Shown here piece after piece: positions 9,395 to 19,044 of a stretch of 64,000 nt of DNA. A model generated the notes under the pieces. It ran no database searches, was not told the DNA's origin, and was given only the letters and a program-made list of their open reading frames with translations. The position numbers were made by a program, and so were the translations under genes. Each line of letters begins with the position of its first letter. Position 1 is the first letter of the stretch. Source of the stretch: Archangium violaceum Cb vi76. GTDB taxonomy: Bacteria; Myxococcota; Myxococcia; Myxococcales; Myxococcaceae. The stretch covers positions 1 through 64,000 of the forward strand of contig NZ_JPMI01000026.1 of NCBI RefSeq assembly GCF_000733295.1, given 5' to 3'.

Positions 9395-10195
9395 TCACCG
9401 CGCGGCGGAGGTGGGGAGCGCCGGGCGCTTGGGCGCGCTCACCCGCGCGAGCAGCTTCACGGCGAAGGCCCGCGAGAAGAACCGCAAGCAGAAGGCGGCC
9501 ACGGCGTTCATGACGCCGTGAATGGCCGAGGGCCGGTTCTTCTGGAAGGCGTCGAGCCCGAGCCGCACCACGTCCTCCGGGCGCGCCCGCGGCACGCCGG
9601 CCCCCGCGCCTTCCCCCGCGCGCGCGAAGAAGGGCGTGTCCGTCGCGCCCGGAGACAGCGCCACCACCCGCACGCCACGGTCCTTGTACTCGCCCCAGAG
9701 CGCCTCGCTGAAAGAGAGCACGAAGGCCTTGGTCGCGCCGTACACCGCCATGTAGGGCGTGGGCTGGTAGGCCGCCGCGGACGCCACCTGGAGGACGCCG
9801 CCCTGGCGCCGCTCGAGCATCGGGAGGAACAGGTAGGTGAGCTCCATGAGCGCCCCGGCGTTGAGGTCGATCTGCCCGCGCTGGGTCTCCAGGGGCGTGT
9901 CCAGGAAGGGGCCGTGCATGCCGAAGCCCGCGTTGTTGATGAGCACGTCGACCTCGAGCCCCCGCCGCACCACCTCGTCGAACACGCGCCGCGCGGCGCC
10001 GGGCTGGGTGAGATCCTCCACGACGACCTGGGCGTCGCGGAGCTGGCCGGCGAGGGCCTCGAGCTTGGGCTGACCGCGCGCCACGAGCACGAGCCGGGCC
10101 CCCCGCGCATCCAGCTCGCGGGCGAAGGCCTCGCCGATGCCCATGGAGCCGCCCGTCACCACCACCGTCTTTCCCTTGAAGTCGAAGTCGTCCAT
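9395..10195 (-). CDS. Short-chain dehydrogenase/reductase
   Basis: 266-residue classical SDR. It has the cofactor-binding TGGSMGIGEAFA near residue 14, NNAGFG in the central sheet, the catalytic Ser in VASAAAY and the YGATK motif (Tyr-x3-Lys) near residue 155, followed by SPGATDTPFF. The Arg in the LVLVARGQ loop suggests a preference for NADP(H) (inference). I use ATG 10195, which gives the usual SDR N-terminus (DFKGKTVVVTGG); longer in-frame extensions run into the divergent regulator gene. It is transcribed away from a LysR regulator with 64 bp between starts, the usual sign that this regulator controls it. The substrate is unknown. Confidence 0.9.
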   Translation of the reverse strand: MDDFDFKGKTVVVTGGSMGIGEAFARELDARGARLVLVARGQPKLEALAGQLRDAQVVVEDLTQPGAARRVFDEVVRRGLEVDVLINNAGFGMHGPFLDTPLETQRGQIDLNAGALMELTYLFLPMLERRQGGVLQVASAAAYQPTPYMAVYGATKAFVLSFSEALWGEYKDRGVRVVALSPGATDTPFFARAGEGAGAGVPRARPEDVVRLGLDAFQKNRPSAIHGVMNAVAAFCLRFFSRAFAVKLLARVSAPKRPALPTSAAR

Positions 10196-10248
10196 GCGTC
10201 CAACATACGCGCCGGGCATTTTCCGGGAACGGGCATGTCTGGTAATCA

Positions 10249-10269
10249 GGTTTCCATTCATGGAAAACC
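10249..10269. promoter_or_regulatory. Inverted repeat between SDR and LysR genes
   Basis: ggtttcca-ttca-tggaaaacc is a near-perfect inverted repeat (one extra A in the right arm) that covers the ATG of the LysR gene. A binding site for the divergent LysR protein, giving autoregulation, is the simplest reading; it does not fully match the T-N11-A LysR box, so this is inference. Confidence 0.35.
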
Positions 10270-11138
10270 CAAGCGCCCCCATCTGGGATGACCTGCGCGT
10301 GCTGCTCGCGCTGCACCGCCACGGAAGCCTGCTCGCCGCGGGGCGCGCGCTCGGGGTGTCCACCTCGACGGCGGCCCGGCGCATCGAGGCCCTGGAGAGG
10401 GCCCTGGGCCGGCAGCTGGTGCATCGCTCGAGCGCGGGCACGTCCGTGGAGCCGGAGGCGCTGGAGCTCATCCGCCTCGCCGAGCAACTGGAACTGGGCC
10501 TGCACGCGGTGCGGAGGGACGAGGGCGACGAGGCGATGGCGGGCACGGTGCGCCTGTCCCTGTCCGATGGCTTCCTCCGGCCGGTGACGCGGGTGCTCGC
10601 CACGCTGCGGCGGCTGCACCCGGCGCTGCACTTCGAGCTGAGCGCCGAGACGCGCCTGGTGGACCTCGCGCGGCGCGAGGCGGACATCGGCATCCGCAAC
10701 AGCCGCTCCACGTCTCCGGTGCTCATCCAGAAGCACCTCGGGGCGGTGCGCCTGGGGCTCTACGCGGCGCCGTCGTACATCGAGCGGCGCCTGCGCGATG
10801 GGCGGCTGCGGCGCGAGGACATGGCCCGGCACGACTTCCTGGGCTTCGACGTCGACCTGGACAAGCTGCCGCAGGCCCAGTGGCTGGCGGCGCAGGGGGC
10901 GAAGCGGTTCGTGTTCCGGAGCAACTCCTACTTCGCGCTGCTGGAGGCGGCCGAGCAGGGGCAGGGCATCCTGGTGCTGAGCGCGGCCTTGTCCTCGCCG
11001 CTGGTGCGGCTGGAGACGGACGTCGAGCTGCCGGAGGTGTCGGTGTACCTCGCGTTCCACCGCGAGCTGCGCCAGGTCAAGCGCGTGCGGGTGGTTGTCG
11101 ATGCGCTCGAGGCCGCCATCCGCGCCGCGATGGCGTGA
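10260..11138 (+). CDS. LysR-family transcriptional regulator
   Basis: 292 residues with an N-terminal winged helix-turn-helix (LLALHRHGSLLAAGRALGVS, then TAARRIEALERALGRQLVHR) and a C-terminal effector-binding domain beginning near residue 90 (GTVRLSLSDGF). The second strand region (ADIGIRNSRS) matches the usual substrate-binding fold. It belongs to the branch lacking a long C-terminal tail. ATG 10260 places the helix-turn-helix at the normal distance; the next in-frame start upstream would put it too far in. Divergent from the SDR gene, which is its likely target. Confidence 0.9.
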   Translation: MENPSAPIWDDLRVLLALHRHGSLLAAGRALGVSTSTAARRIEALERALGRQLVHRSSAGTSVEPEALELIRLAEQLELGLHAVRRDEGDEAMAGTVRLSLSDGFLRPVTRVLATLRRLHPALHFELSAETRLVDLARREADIGIRNSRSTSPVLIQKHLGAVRLGLYAAPSYIERRLRDGRLRREDMARHDFLGFDVDLDKLPQAQWLAAQGAKRFVFRSNSYFALLEAAEQGQGILVLSAALSSPLVRLETDVELPEVSVYLAFHRELRQVKRVRVVVDALEAAIRAAMA

Positions 11139-11145
11139 GGGGACG

Positions 11146-11213
11146 TTACGTGGTGTCCTCCTGGGCCCGCTGGTCCTGGATGGCGCGCAGCAGGGCCTCG
11201 TCGGAGAGGGACT
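11146..11213 (-). pseudogene. C-terminal gene scrap
   Basis: Reading the minus strand gives KSLSDEALLRAIQDQRAQED followed by a TAA stop at 11146. It looks like a genuine helical protein C-terminus, cut on its 5' side exactly where the DHFR-like gene ends. Too short to assign. Confidence 0.25.
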
Positions 11214-11786
11214 TCAAGCTTGTGCTGGGGTCAGCGCGCGCCGGTAGTGCATGGCGACCGCGCCGCAGCGGAGCGGCTTCGCCGAGACCAGCTCGAGCCG
11301 TCGTGTGCTGGGCAGCCCGCTCTGGTACAGGGTCGGGCCGTGGCCGGCGATCCTGGGGTGGACGAGGAACTTGTACTCGTCGATCAGATCCAGTCGGTCC
11401 AGCTCGGTCGCGAGCTTGCCGCTACCGAGGAGCACGCCGGACGGGGTTGCATCCTTGAGCTTCTGCACAGCCGTGCGTAAGTCGCCGGCGATGTGGTGGC
11501 TATTGGTCCACGGGAAGTCCTTTCGCGTCGACGACACCACGTACTTTGGCTTGTCCTCCAGCTTGCTCGCCCACTCGCGCATCGCTGGCGGCGCCGACTC
11601 ATCGCCCCGGGCGACCGCCGGCCAATAGCTCTCCATCATCTCGTAGGTGACGCGGCCCCACAGCATGGCCCCGCTCTCGTCCATGAGGCGGGTGAAGAAG
11701 GCGTGTGTCTCGTCGTCGGCGATTCCCTCCTGGTGGTCGACGCAGCCGTCCAGGGTGACGTTGATGATGAAGGTCAAGAGTCCCAT
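11214..11786 (-). CDS. Dihydrofolate reductase-family protein (RibD C-terminal type)
   Basis: 190 residues of the DHFR/RibD C-terminal fold, which binds NADPH. The opening MGLLTFIINVTLDGCVDH, the segment SGAMLWGRVTYEMMESYW, the strand KYVVSSTRKDFPW, GVLLGSGKLATEL (cofactor phosphate loop) and LVHPRIAGHGPTLY occur in the order normal for this family. Free-standing members are widespread in accessory regions of soil bacteria, and their substrates are mostly unknown; true folate or riboflavin roles are not implied. Flanked on both sides by gene fragments, so it may have been acquired. Confidence 0.85.
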   Translation of the reverse strand: MGLLTFIINVTLDGCVDHQEGIADDETHAFFTRLMDESGAMLWGRVTYEMMESYWPAVARGDESAPPAMREWASKLEDKPKYVVSSTRKDFPWTNSHHIAGDLRTAVQKLKDATPSGVLLGSGKLATELDRLDLIDEYKFLVHPRIAGHGPTLYQSGLPSTRRLELVSAKPLRCGAVAMHYRRALTPAQA

Positions 11787-11789
11787 GCG

Positions 11790-12055
11790 GCCAGTCTAAG
11801 CACACAGCGGGCTGAATCACGGCTCGATTGATGCGAGTACGTCTCGCCCTTCGGGCAGCGGCCCTCCAAAGCGCAGGTGTCGTCGCGCACCTGGTCCAAA
11901 GCGAACCTCGCGACGTCTGCTCGCGATATGGCTCCGCCATGGAAGCTGGATAGATCCGTGAGCGCGCGGATCGTCTCGCGGCTGGGCTTTCGAGCTTCAT
12001 CGCGCTCACGAGCGCCCGCGTCGCGGTCGAGAGAAGCGTCACCTCGCGGAACGGG
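11790..12055 (-). pseudogene. C-terminal fragment of an NAD(P)-binding (NmrA-like) protein
   Basis: One minus-strand frame gives SRETIRALTDLSSFHGGAIS then RADVARFALDQVRDDT, matching the end of NmrA/NAD(P)H-binding oxidoreductases, in which xISRADVAxFxLxQLxD is the conserved C-terminal helix. No Rossmann GxxGxxG half remains. The fragment abuts the DHFR-like gene on one side and the IS66 remnant on the other, so the 5' half was probably lost during transposition. Confidence 0.4.
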
Positions 12056-12480
12056 CTCGCCGGTGTGCCGAGCGTAGCGGTTGCGCGCGTACGCAATGGC
12101 CTTGCCCAGGGGAGTCTTGGGGGGGCACGTGAGGGGCCCACTCCTCCAGCAGGCCGAAGAGCTCCTCGTAGACGGGGCGGCTGTGCGAAAGGCGCGGGGT
12201 CAGGCGCGCCTCGAGGGGACAGCCCCTCCTGCTGAGCCTGCCGCTCCACGGCGTACAGCTTCTGCACGAGCGTGAGCACCGTGCCGCCGCGAGCGTCGCC
12301 GGCCACGTAGGCGAGCTCGAAGCCACGCCGCGCGTGCATCCAGCAGCCCACCTCAATGCGAGGGAACCGGAACTTGTCGAGCTTCAGCTCGTCCCCGCCC
12401 TCCTTGCGCGGCGACAGCACCGCGTCGTAACGCAGCACCGCGCGCTTGCCCTTCTTGGAGGAGGCGCTCGGGGATAGGCC
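12056..12480 (-). pseudogene. IS66-family transposase remnant
   Basis: Minus-strand frames contain VGCWMHARRGFELAY, LVQKLYAVERQAQQEGLSP, then after a frame change LEARLTPRLSHSRPVYEELF, GLLEEWAPHVPPQ, and a third frame resembling GKAIAYARNRYA. This is the catalytic-core to C-terminal order of IS66 TnpC transposases (CWAHARRKF ... PKSPLGKAIAY). At least two frameshifts and loss of both ends make it inactive. No terminal inverted repeats were found. Confidence 0.65.
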
Positions 12481-12579
12481 CCCTTCCGTTCGCCGTTCTC
12501 AGGTCATGACCAAACCATGACGAAGAAGTGGAGGCTTCCTATAGGACCATGCGGATGCCCCATATCCCAAGGAGCTCCA

Positions 12580-13959
12580 ATGACGGCAGCAAGCGGTCGG
12601 AACCGACGTGAACGCGTAGCTGGCAGCGTGGGCGCCCTGTTGTGCACTGCGCTCCTGCTGTTCTCTGGCACCTCCCAGGCGCAGCCAGGACGCGGCGCGG
12701 GTGAGACGCTGGACGCGGCGGCGCGCGCGAAGAGGGTGGCTCGCGTCTCGGCGGTGCTGAACGAGGCCTACGTCTTTCCGGACGTGGCCAAGAAGATGGA
12801 GGCGGCCATCCGCCAGAAGCTGAAGGCGGGCGCCTACGACAAGCTGACCCACTCGGCCGAGCTCGCTGACGCGCTGACCCGCGACCTCCAGGCGGTGAGC
12901 AAGGACAAGCACTTGAGCATCCGCTACGCACCCGCGATGCCTCCGGGCATGGACCCCAACGAGCCCAGGCAGGAGGCCGCCCACGAGCAGCGCCGCCGCG
13001 AGCTGGCCTCCATGAACTTCGGCTTCGCGAAGGTGGAGCGGCTCGCGGGGAACGTGGGCTACCTGGATCTGCGCAGCTTCGTCGGCGCGGAACTGGCGGG
13101 GGAGACCGCCATCTCCGCCATGAACTTCCTGGCCAACTCCGATGCGGTGCTCATCGACCTGCGCAAGAACGGCGGCGGCGAGCCGTCGATGATCCAGCTC
13201 ATCACCAGCTACTTCTTCGACGAGCCCACGCACCTCAACAGCTTCTACATCCGCAAGGGGAACACCACCCACCAGTTCTGGACCTCCGCCCATGTGACCG
13301 GCAAGCGGATGACCAACGTCCCCGTCTACGTCCTCACCAGCCCGCACACCTTCTCGGCGGCCGAGGAGTTCTCCTACAACTTGAAGAACCTCAAGCGGGC
13401 GACCCTCGTCGGCGAGACGACCGGCGGTGGCGCCCATCCGGTCGAGCCCCACTTCCTCGCCGACGTGAAGCTGTTGGCGTTCGTTCCCTTCGGCCGGGCG
13501 GTGAACCCCATCACCGGCACCAACTGGGAAGGCACCGGCGTGGCGCCAGATATCCAGGTCCCGGCGGACAAGGCGCTCGAGACCGCCCACCTGAACGCGC
13601 TGAAGAAGCTGCAATCCAAGGCCACGGACGGCGAACAGAAGCAGCAATTCGCGTGGGCCATCCAGAAAGTGGAGGCGCTCGCCACGCCGGTGACACTGAG
13701 CCCCGAGTTGCTGAAGAGTTTCGCGGGGCGTTATGGGCGCGACACGCTGCTCTACGAGAACGGCTCGCTCTGGTACCAGTGGCGCCAGGATGGGCCGAAG
13801 ATCCGGGCCGTCCCGATGACCGCGGACACGCTCATGCTCGACGATGGCATGGACATCCTCCGCTTGCGCATCGAGAAGGATGCCTCGGGCAAGGTGACCG
13901 GGCTGACCGAGTTGTCCGCGGACGGCCGCACCGAGCATTATCCGCGCAGCGGAAGCTGA
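12580..13959 (+). CDS. S41-family peptidase, secreted
   Basis: 459 residues. A signal peptide is visible (basic ASGRNRRERVAG, hydrophobic LLCTALLLFSG, cleavage after SQAQ). An N-terminal helical domain with AYVFPD (IRBP-type S41 N-domain, residues 50-120) precedes the tail-specific protease core: GNVGYLDLRSF, DAVLIDLRKNGGGEP, SPHTFSAAEEF with the nucleophilic Ser, and ATLVGETTGGG. The C-terminal part after residue 390 (SFAGRYGRDTLLYENGSLWYQ) looks like a lipocalin/DUF3471-type appended domain. Start ATG 12580 has AAGGAG nine bases upstream; an upstream in-frame ATG lacks one. Likely degrades or processes periplasmic peptides. Confidence 0.9.
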   Translation: MTAASGRNRRERVAGSVGALLCTALLLFSGTSQAQPGRGAGETLDAAARAKRVARVSAVLNEAYVFPDVAKKMEAAIRQKLKAGAYDKLTHSAELADALTRDLQAVSKDKHLSIRYAPAMPPGMDPNEPRQEAAHEQRRRELASMNFGFAKVERLAGNVGYLDLRSFVGAELAGETAISAMNFLANSDAVLIDLRKNGGGEPSMIQLITSYFFDEPTHLNSFYIRKGNTTHQFWTSAHVTGKRMTNVPVYVLTSPHTFSAAEEFSYNLKNLKRATLVGETTGGGAHPVEPHFLADVKLLAFVPFGRAVNPITGTNWEGTGVAPDIQVPADKALETAHLNALKKLQSKATDGEQKQQFAWAIQKVEALATPVTLSPELLKSFAGRYGRDTLLYENGSLWYQWRQDGPKIRAVPMTADTLMLDDGMDILRLRIEKDASGKVTGLTELSADGRTEHYPRSGS

Positions 13960-13990
13960 GCGCGGCTCCACCGCCAGCGCGCGACGCACG

Positions 13991-14025
13991 AAAAAGGGCG
14001 GGGCGCCCGGTTGGACGCTCCGCCC
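13991..14025 (-). terminator. Rho-independent terminator, minus strand
   Basis: GGGCGGGGCG (13996-14005) pairs with CGCTCCGCCC (14016-14025). On the minus strand the hairpin is followed by TTTTT (complement of 13991-13995), so it ends the transcript of the short minus-strand gene next to it, and it may also slow plus-strand transcription out of the S41 gene. Confidence 0.6.
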
Positions 14026-14039
14026 CAGGAATCGCCAGG

Positions 14040-14306
14040 TTACCGCCGCGAGGCCAGCGAGTCCCCCTGCTCCACGAGCGGCTGGAGCGAGTTGTCGCGC
14101 GAGCCAGGACGGCCCAATCCCCGGCGCTCGGCGGGCAGCGACGCGGTGACGGAGCCCACGTAGAAGATGCCGTGGTCGCCGTCCTTGTTCGGCTTGTCGA
14201 AGCGGTGCACGAAGAAGCGGTCCCCGTTGTCCTTGCCGCGCGTGGGCCGCACGCCGCAGTCCAGCTTCTGCTTCGAGCCCTCCACCGCCGGTAGATGGGG
14301 TCCCAC
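14040..14306 (-). CDS. Hypothetical protein, probably 5'-truncated
   Basis: About 88 residues from a GTG at 14306. The sequence KLDCGVRPTRGKDNGDRFFV, HRFDKPNKDGDHGIFYVGSV reads like a natural, charged beta-rich protein C-terminus, and a proper terminator follows the stop. Upstream the frame meets a stop within 20 codons and then the ssrA-derived repeat, so the original 5' part may have been displaced when the island inserted. No domain recognised. Confidence 0.4.
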   Translation of the reverse strand: MGPHLPAVEGSKQKLDCGVRPTRGKDNGDRFFVHRFDKPNKDGDHGIFYVGSVTASLPAERRGLGRPGSRDNSLQPLVEQGDSLASRR

Positions 14307-14361
14307 GTCAACGCCACTCGGCTACAAGCGACTGGTGTAGGACATGACTGGCGGCTTCGGC

Positions 14362-14441
14362 GGAAAAAGAAAGCCCCGGCTCGCCTGATGGCGGCCGGGG
14401 CCTTGCTACTTCCAGTGGAGGCGGCGGGAATCGAACCCGCG
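14362..14441. repeat. Left copy of 80-bp ssrA 3'-end repeat (attachment-site-like)
   Basis: These 80 bases are identical, in the same orientation, to 31245-31324. They hold the tmRNA T-arm and acceptor 3' strand (14416-14441 on the minus strand, ending CCA) plus the complete ssrA terminator hairpin and T-run. Here the rest of ssrA is missing. A duplicated ssrA 3' end at the far edge of a segment is what tyrosine-recombinase elements leave when they integrate into ssrA. Confidence 0.85.
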
Positions 14442-14565
14442 GCTGGAGGCTTCCGGTGAGAGCGCTCCAGCGCGGTCGAGAGCGGTTTCCGTAGGACTTC
14501 CGGCCGGTTACGCCGCCCCCTGCCCCACGCCGAGCTGTGTTGAGGACGCTCCAACGCGGGTCTGC

Positions 14566-14581
14566 TGTAGCAATGTAGCAA
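14566..14581. repeat. Tandem octamer, possible recombinase arm site
   Basis: TGTAGCAA occurs twice in direct succession about 125 bp inside the left island edge. Short tandem repeats of this kind next to attachment sites often serve as integrase arm-binding sites (inference). The remainder of 14442-14726 shows no gene. Confidence 0.3.
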
Positions 14582-14716
14582 GGCACGTCGCGGCGGCCCT
14601 GGCTGCCCTGGAAGGAGGCAACCCGGTGCGGGCCGCGACCCTTCTGCGCCTTCTGCTCTCGTAGGCCCCGAACCCCACAAGCAGGCAGGGGCTCCACGGA
14701 GGACCGTGGGAGGCTA

Positions 14717-15016
<300 letters not shown>

Positions 15017-15030
15017 TTAAACTCTCAGCA

Positions 15031-18000
15031 ATGACGATTCAGGCGAGTTCGTTGAGAGCGCTGATTCCGGAGCGGATTGGACCGTACCGCATTCTGGGGG
15101 TGCTCGGTCGTGGAGGGATGGGGGTTGTCTACCGCAGCCAACATGTCGACACGGGCGAGCTGACCGCGGTCAAGACCGTGGCCACTGCGGGTGAAGGCAC
15201 GGTGGCCAGCATCCGGCGTGAGATTCACGCGCTCCAGCAGCTCCGGCATCCCGGCGTGGTGAGAATCGTCGAGCAGGGAGTCCACGGAGGCCTGCCCTGG
15301 TACGCGATGGAGCTGCTCCAGGGCCGGACGCTGCGCCATCATCTCACGGAGTTCTGGAGGGAAGAGACCACGAGGGATGGAGCCACCGAGACCATCTCTG
15401 GCAGCGGCGTGCGTACGGCGACCTCCGCCACCCCCAACGGGCCCCTCCTTACTCCCTCCAGCCCCGGTATTGTCTCCAGCCCCGCCGTGCCCACGCGACG
15501 AACGACCCCGCGCGCCGTTTCCGCCAGTGCGCTCGCGCCGCTGCTGACGATGGTGCGGCGCCTCTGCACGACGCTGGCATACCTCCACGGCAAGGGCATC
15601 ATCCACCGAGACCTCAAACCAGAGAACATCTTCATCCGCGCGGACGGAATGCCGAGCCTCGTGGACTTCGGCGTCTCCTCTCAGTTCGGCGGCGCCAAGG
15701 GGCGGGAGATCCTCGAGGTCGGTGGCTGGGTCATGGGCAGCATCTCGTACATGGCTCCCGAGCAACTGCGCGGCCAGCTCGTCGACGCTCGGGCCGATCT
15801 CTACGCGCTCGGCGCCATCCTCTATGAATGCGTGACGGGGCAGACGCCCTTCGCGGGCACCCGCTCCCATCACGTCCTGCAGCAGATCCTTTTCGAGAGC
15901 CCGCAGCCACCGTCGCAGCGCGTGGAGGGAGTGCCACCTCAACTGGAGGAGCTCATCCTCAAGCTGCTCGAGAAGAGCTCCCGCCAGCGGCTGGGGCACG
16001 CCGATGACGTGGCCCTCGCGCTCTCCGAACTCGGCGCCGAGGGCTGGAGCGCCGAGGCGCCCCAAGCGCAACCCTACCTCTACCGCCCGGCGTTCTCCGG
16101 TCGCACCGACATCATAGAGAAGCTCCGGGGCGCGCTGAGGCGTGCCGCCGGGAAGCAGGGCGGGTGCGTGTTTATCGGCGGGGAGAGCGGCGTCGGCAAG
16201 ACACGCACCGCGATGGAGGCGGCCACCGAGGCCACGCGGCAGGGCTTCCAGGTGGTGACCGGCGAGTGCGTCGCGGTCGGCGTGGCCGACTCGAAGGGTG
16301 ACGCCATCAAGGCCGGCCCGCTGCACCCCTTCCGGCCGATGCTGCTCGCCGTGGCGGATCGCTGTCAGCAGCAGGGCGCCGCGGAAACGGAGCGGCTGCT
16401 CGGGTTGAACGGCAAGCTGCTCGCCCCGTACGAGCCGAGCCTGGCGGAGCTGCCCGGGTTGTCGGCGCAGCCCGAGCCCGCTGCGCTCCCGGCGCAGGCA
16501 GCACGCAACCGTCTCTTCGAGACGCTGCGCGGTACGCTCTTCGCGTTCTCCGAGTCCAAGCCCGTCCTGCTCATCATCGACGACCTGCAGTGGGCAGACG
16601 AACTGTCACTGGGTTTCCTGCATTGGATGCTCGCCAACAGCATGGAGGGCAGCCGCCTGCTCATCATGGGCACGTACCGGCTTGAGGAAATGAGCGAGCC
16701 TCTGCGCGCCCTGGTGCGCTCCCCTAGCGCCCTGGGCGTGGAGCTCGGCCGGCTGGAGGCGTCCATCGTCCGCGCCATCGTGAGCGACATGCTCGCGCTG
16801 CGCACGCCGCCCCAGGTTCTCGTCGACTTCCTCGACCGGCAGTCGGGCGGTAACCCGTTCTTCATCGCCGAGTACCTGCGCGCGGCCATTGCCCGGGGCG
16901 TCCTCCACCGGACCCAGGTCGGCATGTGGCACTTCGCCCAGCAAGACGCGTCGGGCCCGCTCGAGCAGTCGCTGCCCCTGCCGCGCACGCTCGCCGAGCT
17001 CATCGAGGCGCGACTCCTCCTGCTCAGTCCCACGAGCCGGACCCTGGTGCAGCTCGCCTCCGTGCTCGGCCGCGAGTTCGACGGCAGCCTCCTGACGACG
17101 GCCGCCGTGGTGGGCGACACGGAGGAGATGGATGCCATCGAGGAGCTGCGCACACGGCAGATCCTCGAGGACGCGGGAGACGGACACTTCCGCTTCGTCC
17201 ACGACAAGCTGCGCGAAATCGCTTACGAGAACATCGAGGCGTCACGGCGCCGCTCCCTGCACCACGCCGCGGCCGAGGCCATCGAGACGCGCTACACCCA
17301 CTCGCCTTCCGCCGCGCGCTTCTACCCCAGCCTCGCGCACCACTGGTCCAAGGCGGAGATCCGGGACAAGGCGGTGCACTACCTCGTCCGCGCGGGAGAG
17401 CACGCCAAGCGAACGTTCGCCAACGAAGAGGCCATCGGGTTCTACCGCTCGGCCATCGGACTGCTCGATGAGCTCCTCCGCCTGAAGACAGCCCGCGAGG
17501 AAACGTGGCGCGACTCGTTGGGCGTGGTGCACGAAAACCTGGCCGACGTGCTCTCGCTGAGCGGCAGACAGGAGGACGCGCGACGCGCCTACGCGGATAC
17601 GTTCGCGCTGCTGCCTCCCTCCGAACGGGTCCGGCGCGCCAACCTCCACCGCAAGATTGGCAAGACCTGGGAGACGCACCACAAGCACGAAGAGGCGCTC
17701 CGCGCCCACCAGGAGGCGGAGGCCGCGCTCGGCCCCGAGGTGGCCGGCGCGGACGAGGCTTGGTGGCGCGCGTGGGTGCAGATCCGACTGGATCAAATCT
17801 GGGTCTACTACTGGCTGGCGCGCGTCCCGGAGATGAGCAAGCTGGCGGAGAGCGTGAGGCCGGTCATCGAGGCGCATGGTACGCCGATGCAACGCGCCAA
17901 GTTCTTCCAGGCGCTGGTTTACACGAGCTTCCGGCGCGATCGCTACCAGGTGCCGGACGAGACCGTGCGCTATGCGCGGTCCGCACGAGACGCGGCCTCG

Positions 18001-18618
18001 GCCTCCGGAGATCTCGGCGAGCTCGCCCTGATGCAGTTCGGTCTCGCCGCCTCCCTGCTGTTCCACGAGAGCCTCGACGAGGCCGCTCACGAGATGAACG
18101 AGGCCGTCCGCTTGGCCAAGCGCGTGGGCGACGTCGCGCTCCTTTCGCGGGCGCTGACCTACCTCGCCATCGTGCACCGCAGGAGGCGCGGCCATGCGTC
18201 CGAGGTCCAACGGTGCGCGGAGGAGAGCCTGTCGGTCGCCCTGGCCGGGAACATGGTCGAGTACATCGGAACCGCGAGGGCCAATCAGGCCTGGCTCGCT
18301 TGGCTCCGGAAGGACCTGGCCGAGGTGGTGGAGAAGGGCCGCGCGGCGCAGGGCTTCTGGGGGCAGATCTCCCTCGTCTATCCCTTCCAATGGTCGGCGC
18401 TCTTCCCGCTGCTGGCCGTGGCGCTGCCGGCGGGCCGGCTCTCCGAGGCGGTGGAGCACGCACGCGCCCTGGTGAAGCCTACCCAGCAGCGGCTGCCAGC
18501 CTCGCTGGAGTTCGTCCTCCAGGAGAGCGTGGCCGAGTGGGAGCGCGGGCAGGAGGAAGCCGCCCGCGCTTCGCTCTCGCGTGCGGTAGCACTGGCGGAA
18601 GAATTTGGCTATCTATGA
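15031..18618 (+). CDS. Ser/Thr protein kinase fused to AAA ATPase and TPR
   Basis: 1195 residues, cytoplasmic. Residues 18-340 form a complete kinase: GRGGMGVVY near 26, Lys48 in [13 protein letters not shown] near 192, DFG, and [10 protein letters not shown]; a Ser/Thr-rich insert (residues 115-165) splits the lobes. Residues 355-650 form an AAA_16/STAND-like ATPase with Walker [10 protein letters not shown] near 383 and Walker [12 protein letters not shown] near 515. The remainder is TPR-like helical repeats. Such kinase-STAND-TPR proteins act as large signal integrators. It is the first gene in a co-directional row with two small proteins and the YcaO/TfuA pair, and probably controls them. 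The start is 17 bp after the transposase remnant's stop; no strong Shine-Dalgarno was seen. Confidence 0.9.
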   Translation: MTIQASSLRALIPERIGPYRILGVLGRGGMGVVYRSQHVDTGELTAVKTVATAGEGTVASIRREIHALQQLRHPGVVRIVEQGVHGGLPWYAMELLQGRTLRHHLTEFWREETTRDGATETISGSGVRTATSATPNGPLLTPSSPGIVSSPAVPTRRTTPRAVSASALAPLLTMVRRLCTTLAYLHGKGIIHRDLKPENIFIRADGMPSLVDFGVSSQFGGAKGREILEVGGWVMGSISYMAPEQLRGQLVDARADLYALGAILYECVTGQTPFAGTRSHHVLQQILFESPQPPSQRVEGVPPQLEELILKLLEKSSRQRLGHADDVALALSELGAEGWSAEAPQAQPYLYRPAFSGRTDIIEKLRGALRRAAGKQGGCVFIGGESGVGKTRTAMEAATEATRQGFQVVTGECVAVGVADSKGDAIKAGPLHPFRPMLLAVADRCQQQGAAETERLLGLNGKLLAPYEPSLAELPGLSAQPEPAALPAQAARNRLFETLRGTLFAFSESKPVLLIIDDLQWADELSLGFLHWMLANSMEGSRLLIMGTYRLEEMSEPLRALVRSPSALGVELGRLEASIVRAIVSDMLALRTPPQVLVDFLDRQSGGNPFFIAEYLRAAIARGVLHRTQVGMWHFAQQDASGPLEQSLPLPRTLAELIEARLLLLSPTSRTLVQLASVLGREFDGSLLTTAAVVGDTEEMDAIEELRTRQILEDAGDGHFRFVHDKLREIAYENIEASRRRSLHHAAAEAIETRYTHSPSAARFYPSLAHHWSKAEIRDKAVHYLVRAGEHAKRTFANEEAIGFYRSAIGLLDELLRLKTAREETWRDSLGVVHENLADVLSLSGRQEDARRAYADTFALLPPSERVRRANLHRKIGKTWETHHKHEEALRAHQEAEAALGPEVAGADEAWWRAWVQIRLDQIWVYYWLARVPEMSKLAESVRPVIEAHGTPMQRAKFFQALVYTSFRRDRYQVPDETVRYARSARDAASASGDLGELALMQFGLAASLLFHESLDEAAHEMNEAVRLAKRVGDVALLSRALTYLAIVHRRRRGHASEVQRCAEESLSVALAGNMVEYIGTARANQAWLAWLRKDLAEVVEKGRAAQGFWGQISLVYPFQWSALFPLLAVALPAGRLSEAVEHARALVKPTQQRLPASLEFVLQESVAEWERGQEEAARASLSRAVALAEEFGYL

Positions 18619-18672
18619 CGCCGGGGCGCTCCGCAAGGGGCGCCTCGTCGAGCAACCATGGGAGGGGACCCT

Positions 18673-19023
18673 ATGCAGTATGACGCGTTGGTAATCGGTA
18701 CGCTCAAATCGAAGGATGTACGGCCTGAGTTCGCGCTCCGGATGCGCAGGCTCGCCGAGAACCTGGCCAGATATGGCTGGGGGCTTATCGGGACCCTCGA
18801 GGCCGTCAACTCGAGCCAGCCGATCAAGGAGGACCAGTTCGTCAATCACTGGCAGCTCCCCAGCGAGGATGCGCCCAAGCAGCTGCCCGGGTTGCTGGCG
18901 AAGGACCCCGAGCTCAGGGAGAGTTACGAGCAGGTCAAACAGCTCATCGCGAAGGAGGAGATCTCCACCCTCCTGCGTGCTGTTTCCTATCAGGTAATCG
19001 CCTACCCGAACCTCCTCAAGTAA
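18673..19023 (+). CDS. Small protein, NIPSNAP/EthD-like fold possible
   Basis: 116 residues from ATG 18673, which has GGGAGGGG upstream; an ATG at 18658 overlaps that ribosome site and is less likely. The order of elements (RRLAENLARYGWGLIGTLEA, then FVNHWQLPSED, then KDPELRESYEQV) is like dimeric alpha+beta barrel proteins of the NIPSNAP/EthD type (GW-strand, xHxWxxP strand, final helix), but no firm family is recognised. There is no signal peptide. It sits 54 bp after the kinase gene and 21 bp before the next gene, so it belongs to the YcaO/TfuA operon; it could be a substrate, scaffold or enzyme. Confidence 0.65.
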   Translation: MQYDALVIGTLKSKDVRPEFALRMRRLAENLARYGWGLIGTLEAVNSSQPIKEDQFVNHWQLPSEDAPKQLPGLLAKDPELRESYEQVKQLIAKEEISTLLRAVSYQVIAYPNLLK

Positions 19024-19044
19024 TCACAGGCTGGGAGACCCGAT

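Noticed and set aside
14416-14520. Complete tRNA or second tmRNA at the left island edge
   Set aside because: The T-arm and acceptor strand fit, but no anticodon arm or tag frame can be folded from the adjoining bases; it is a 3' fragment.
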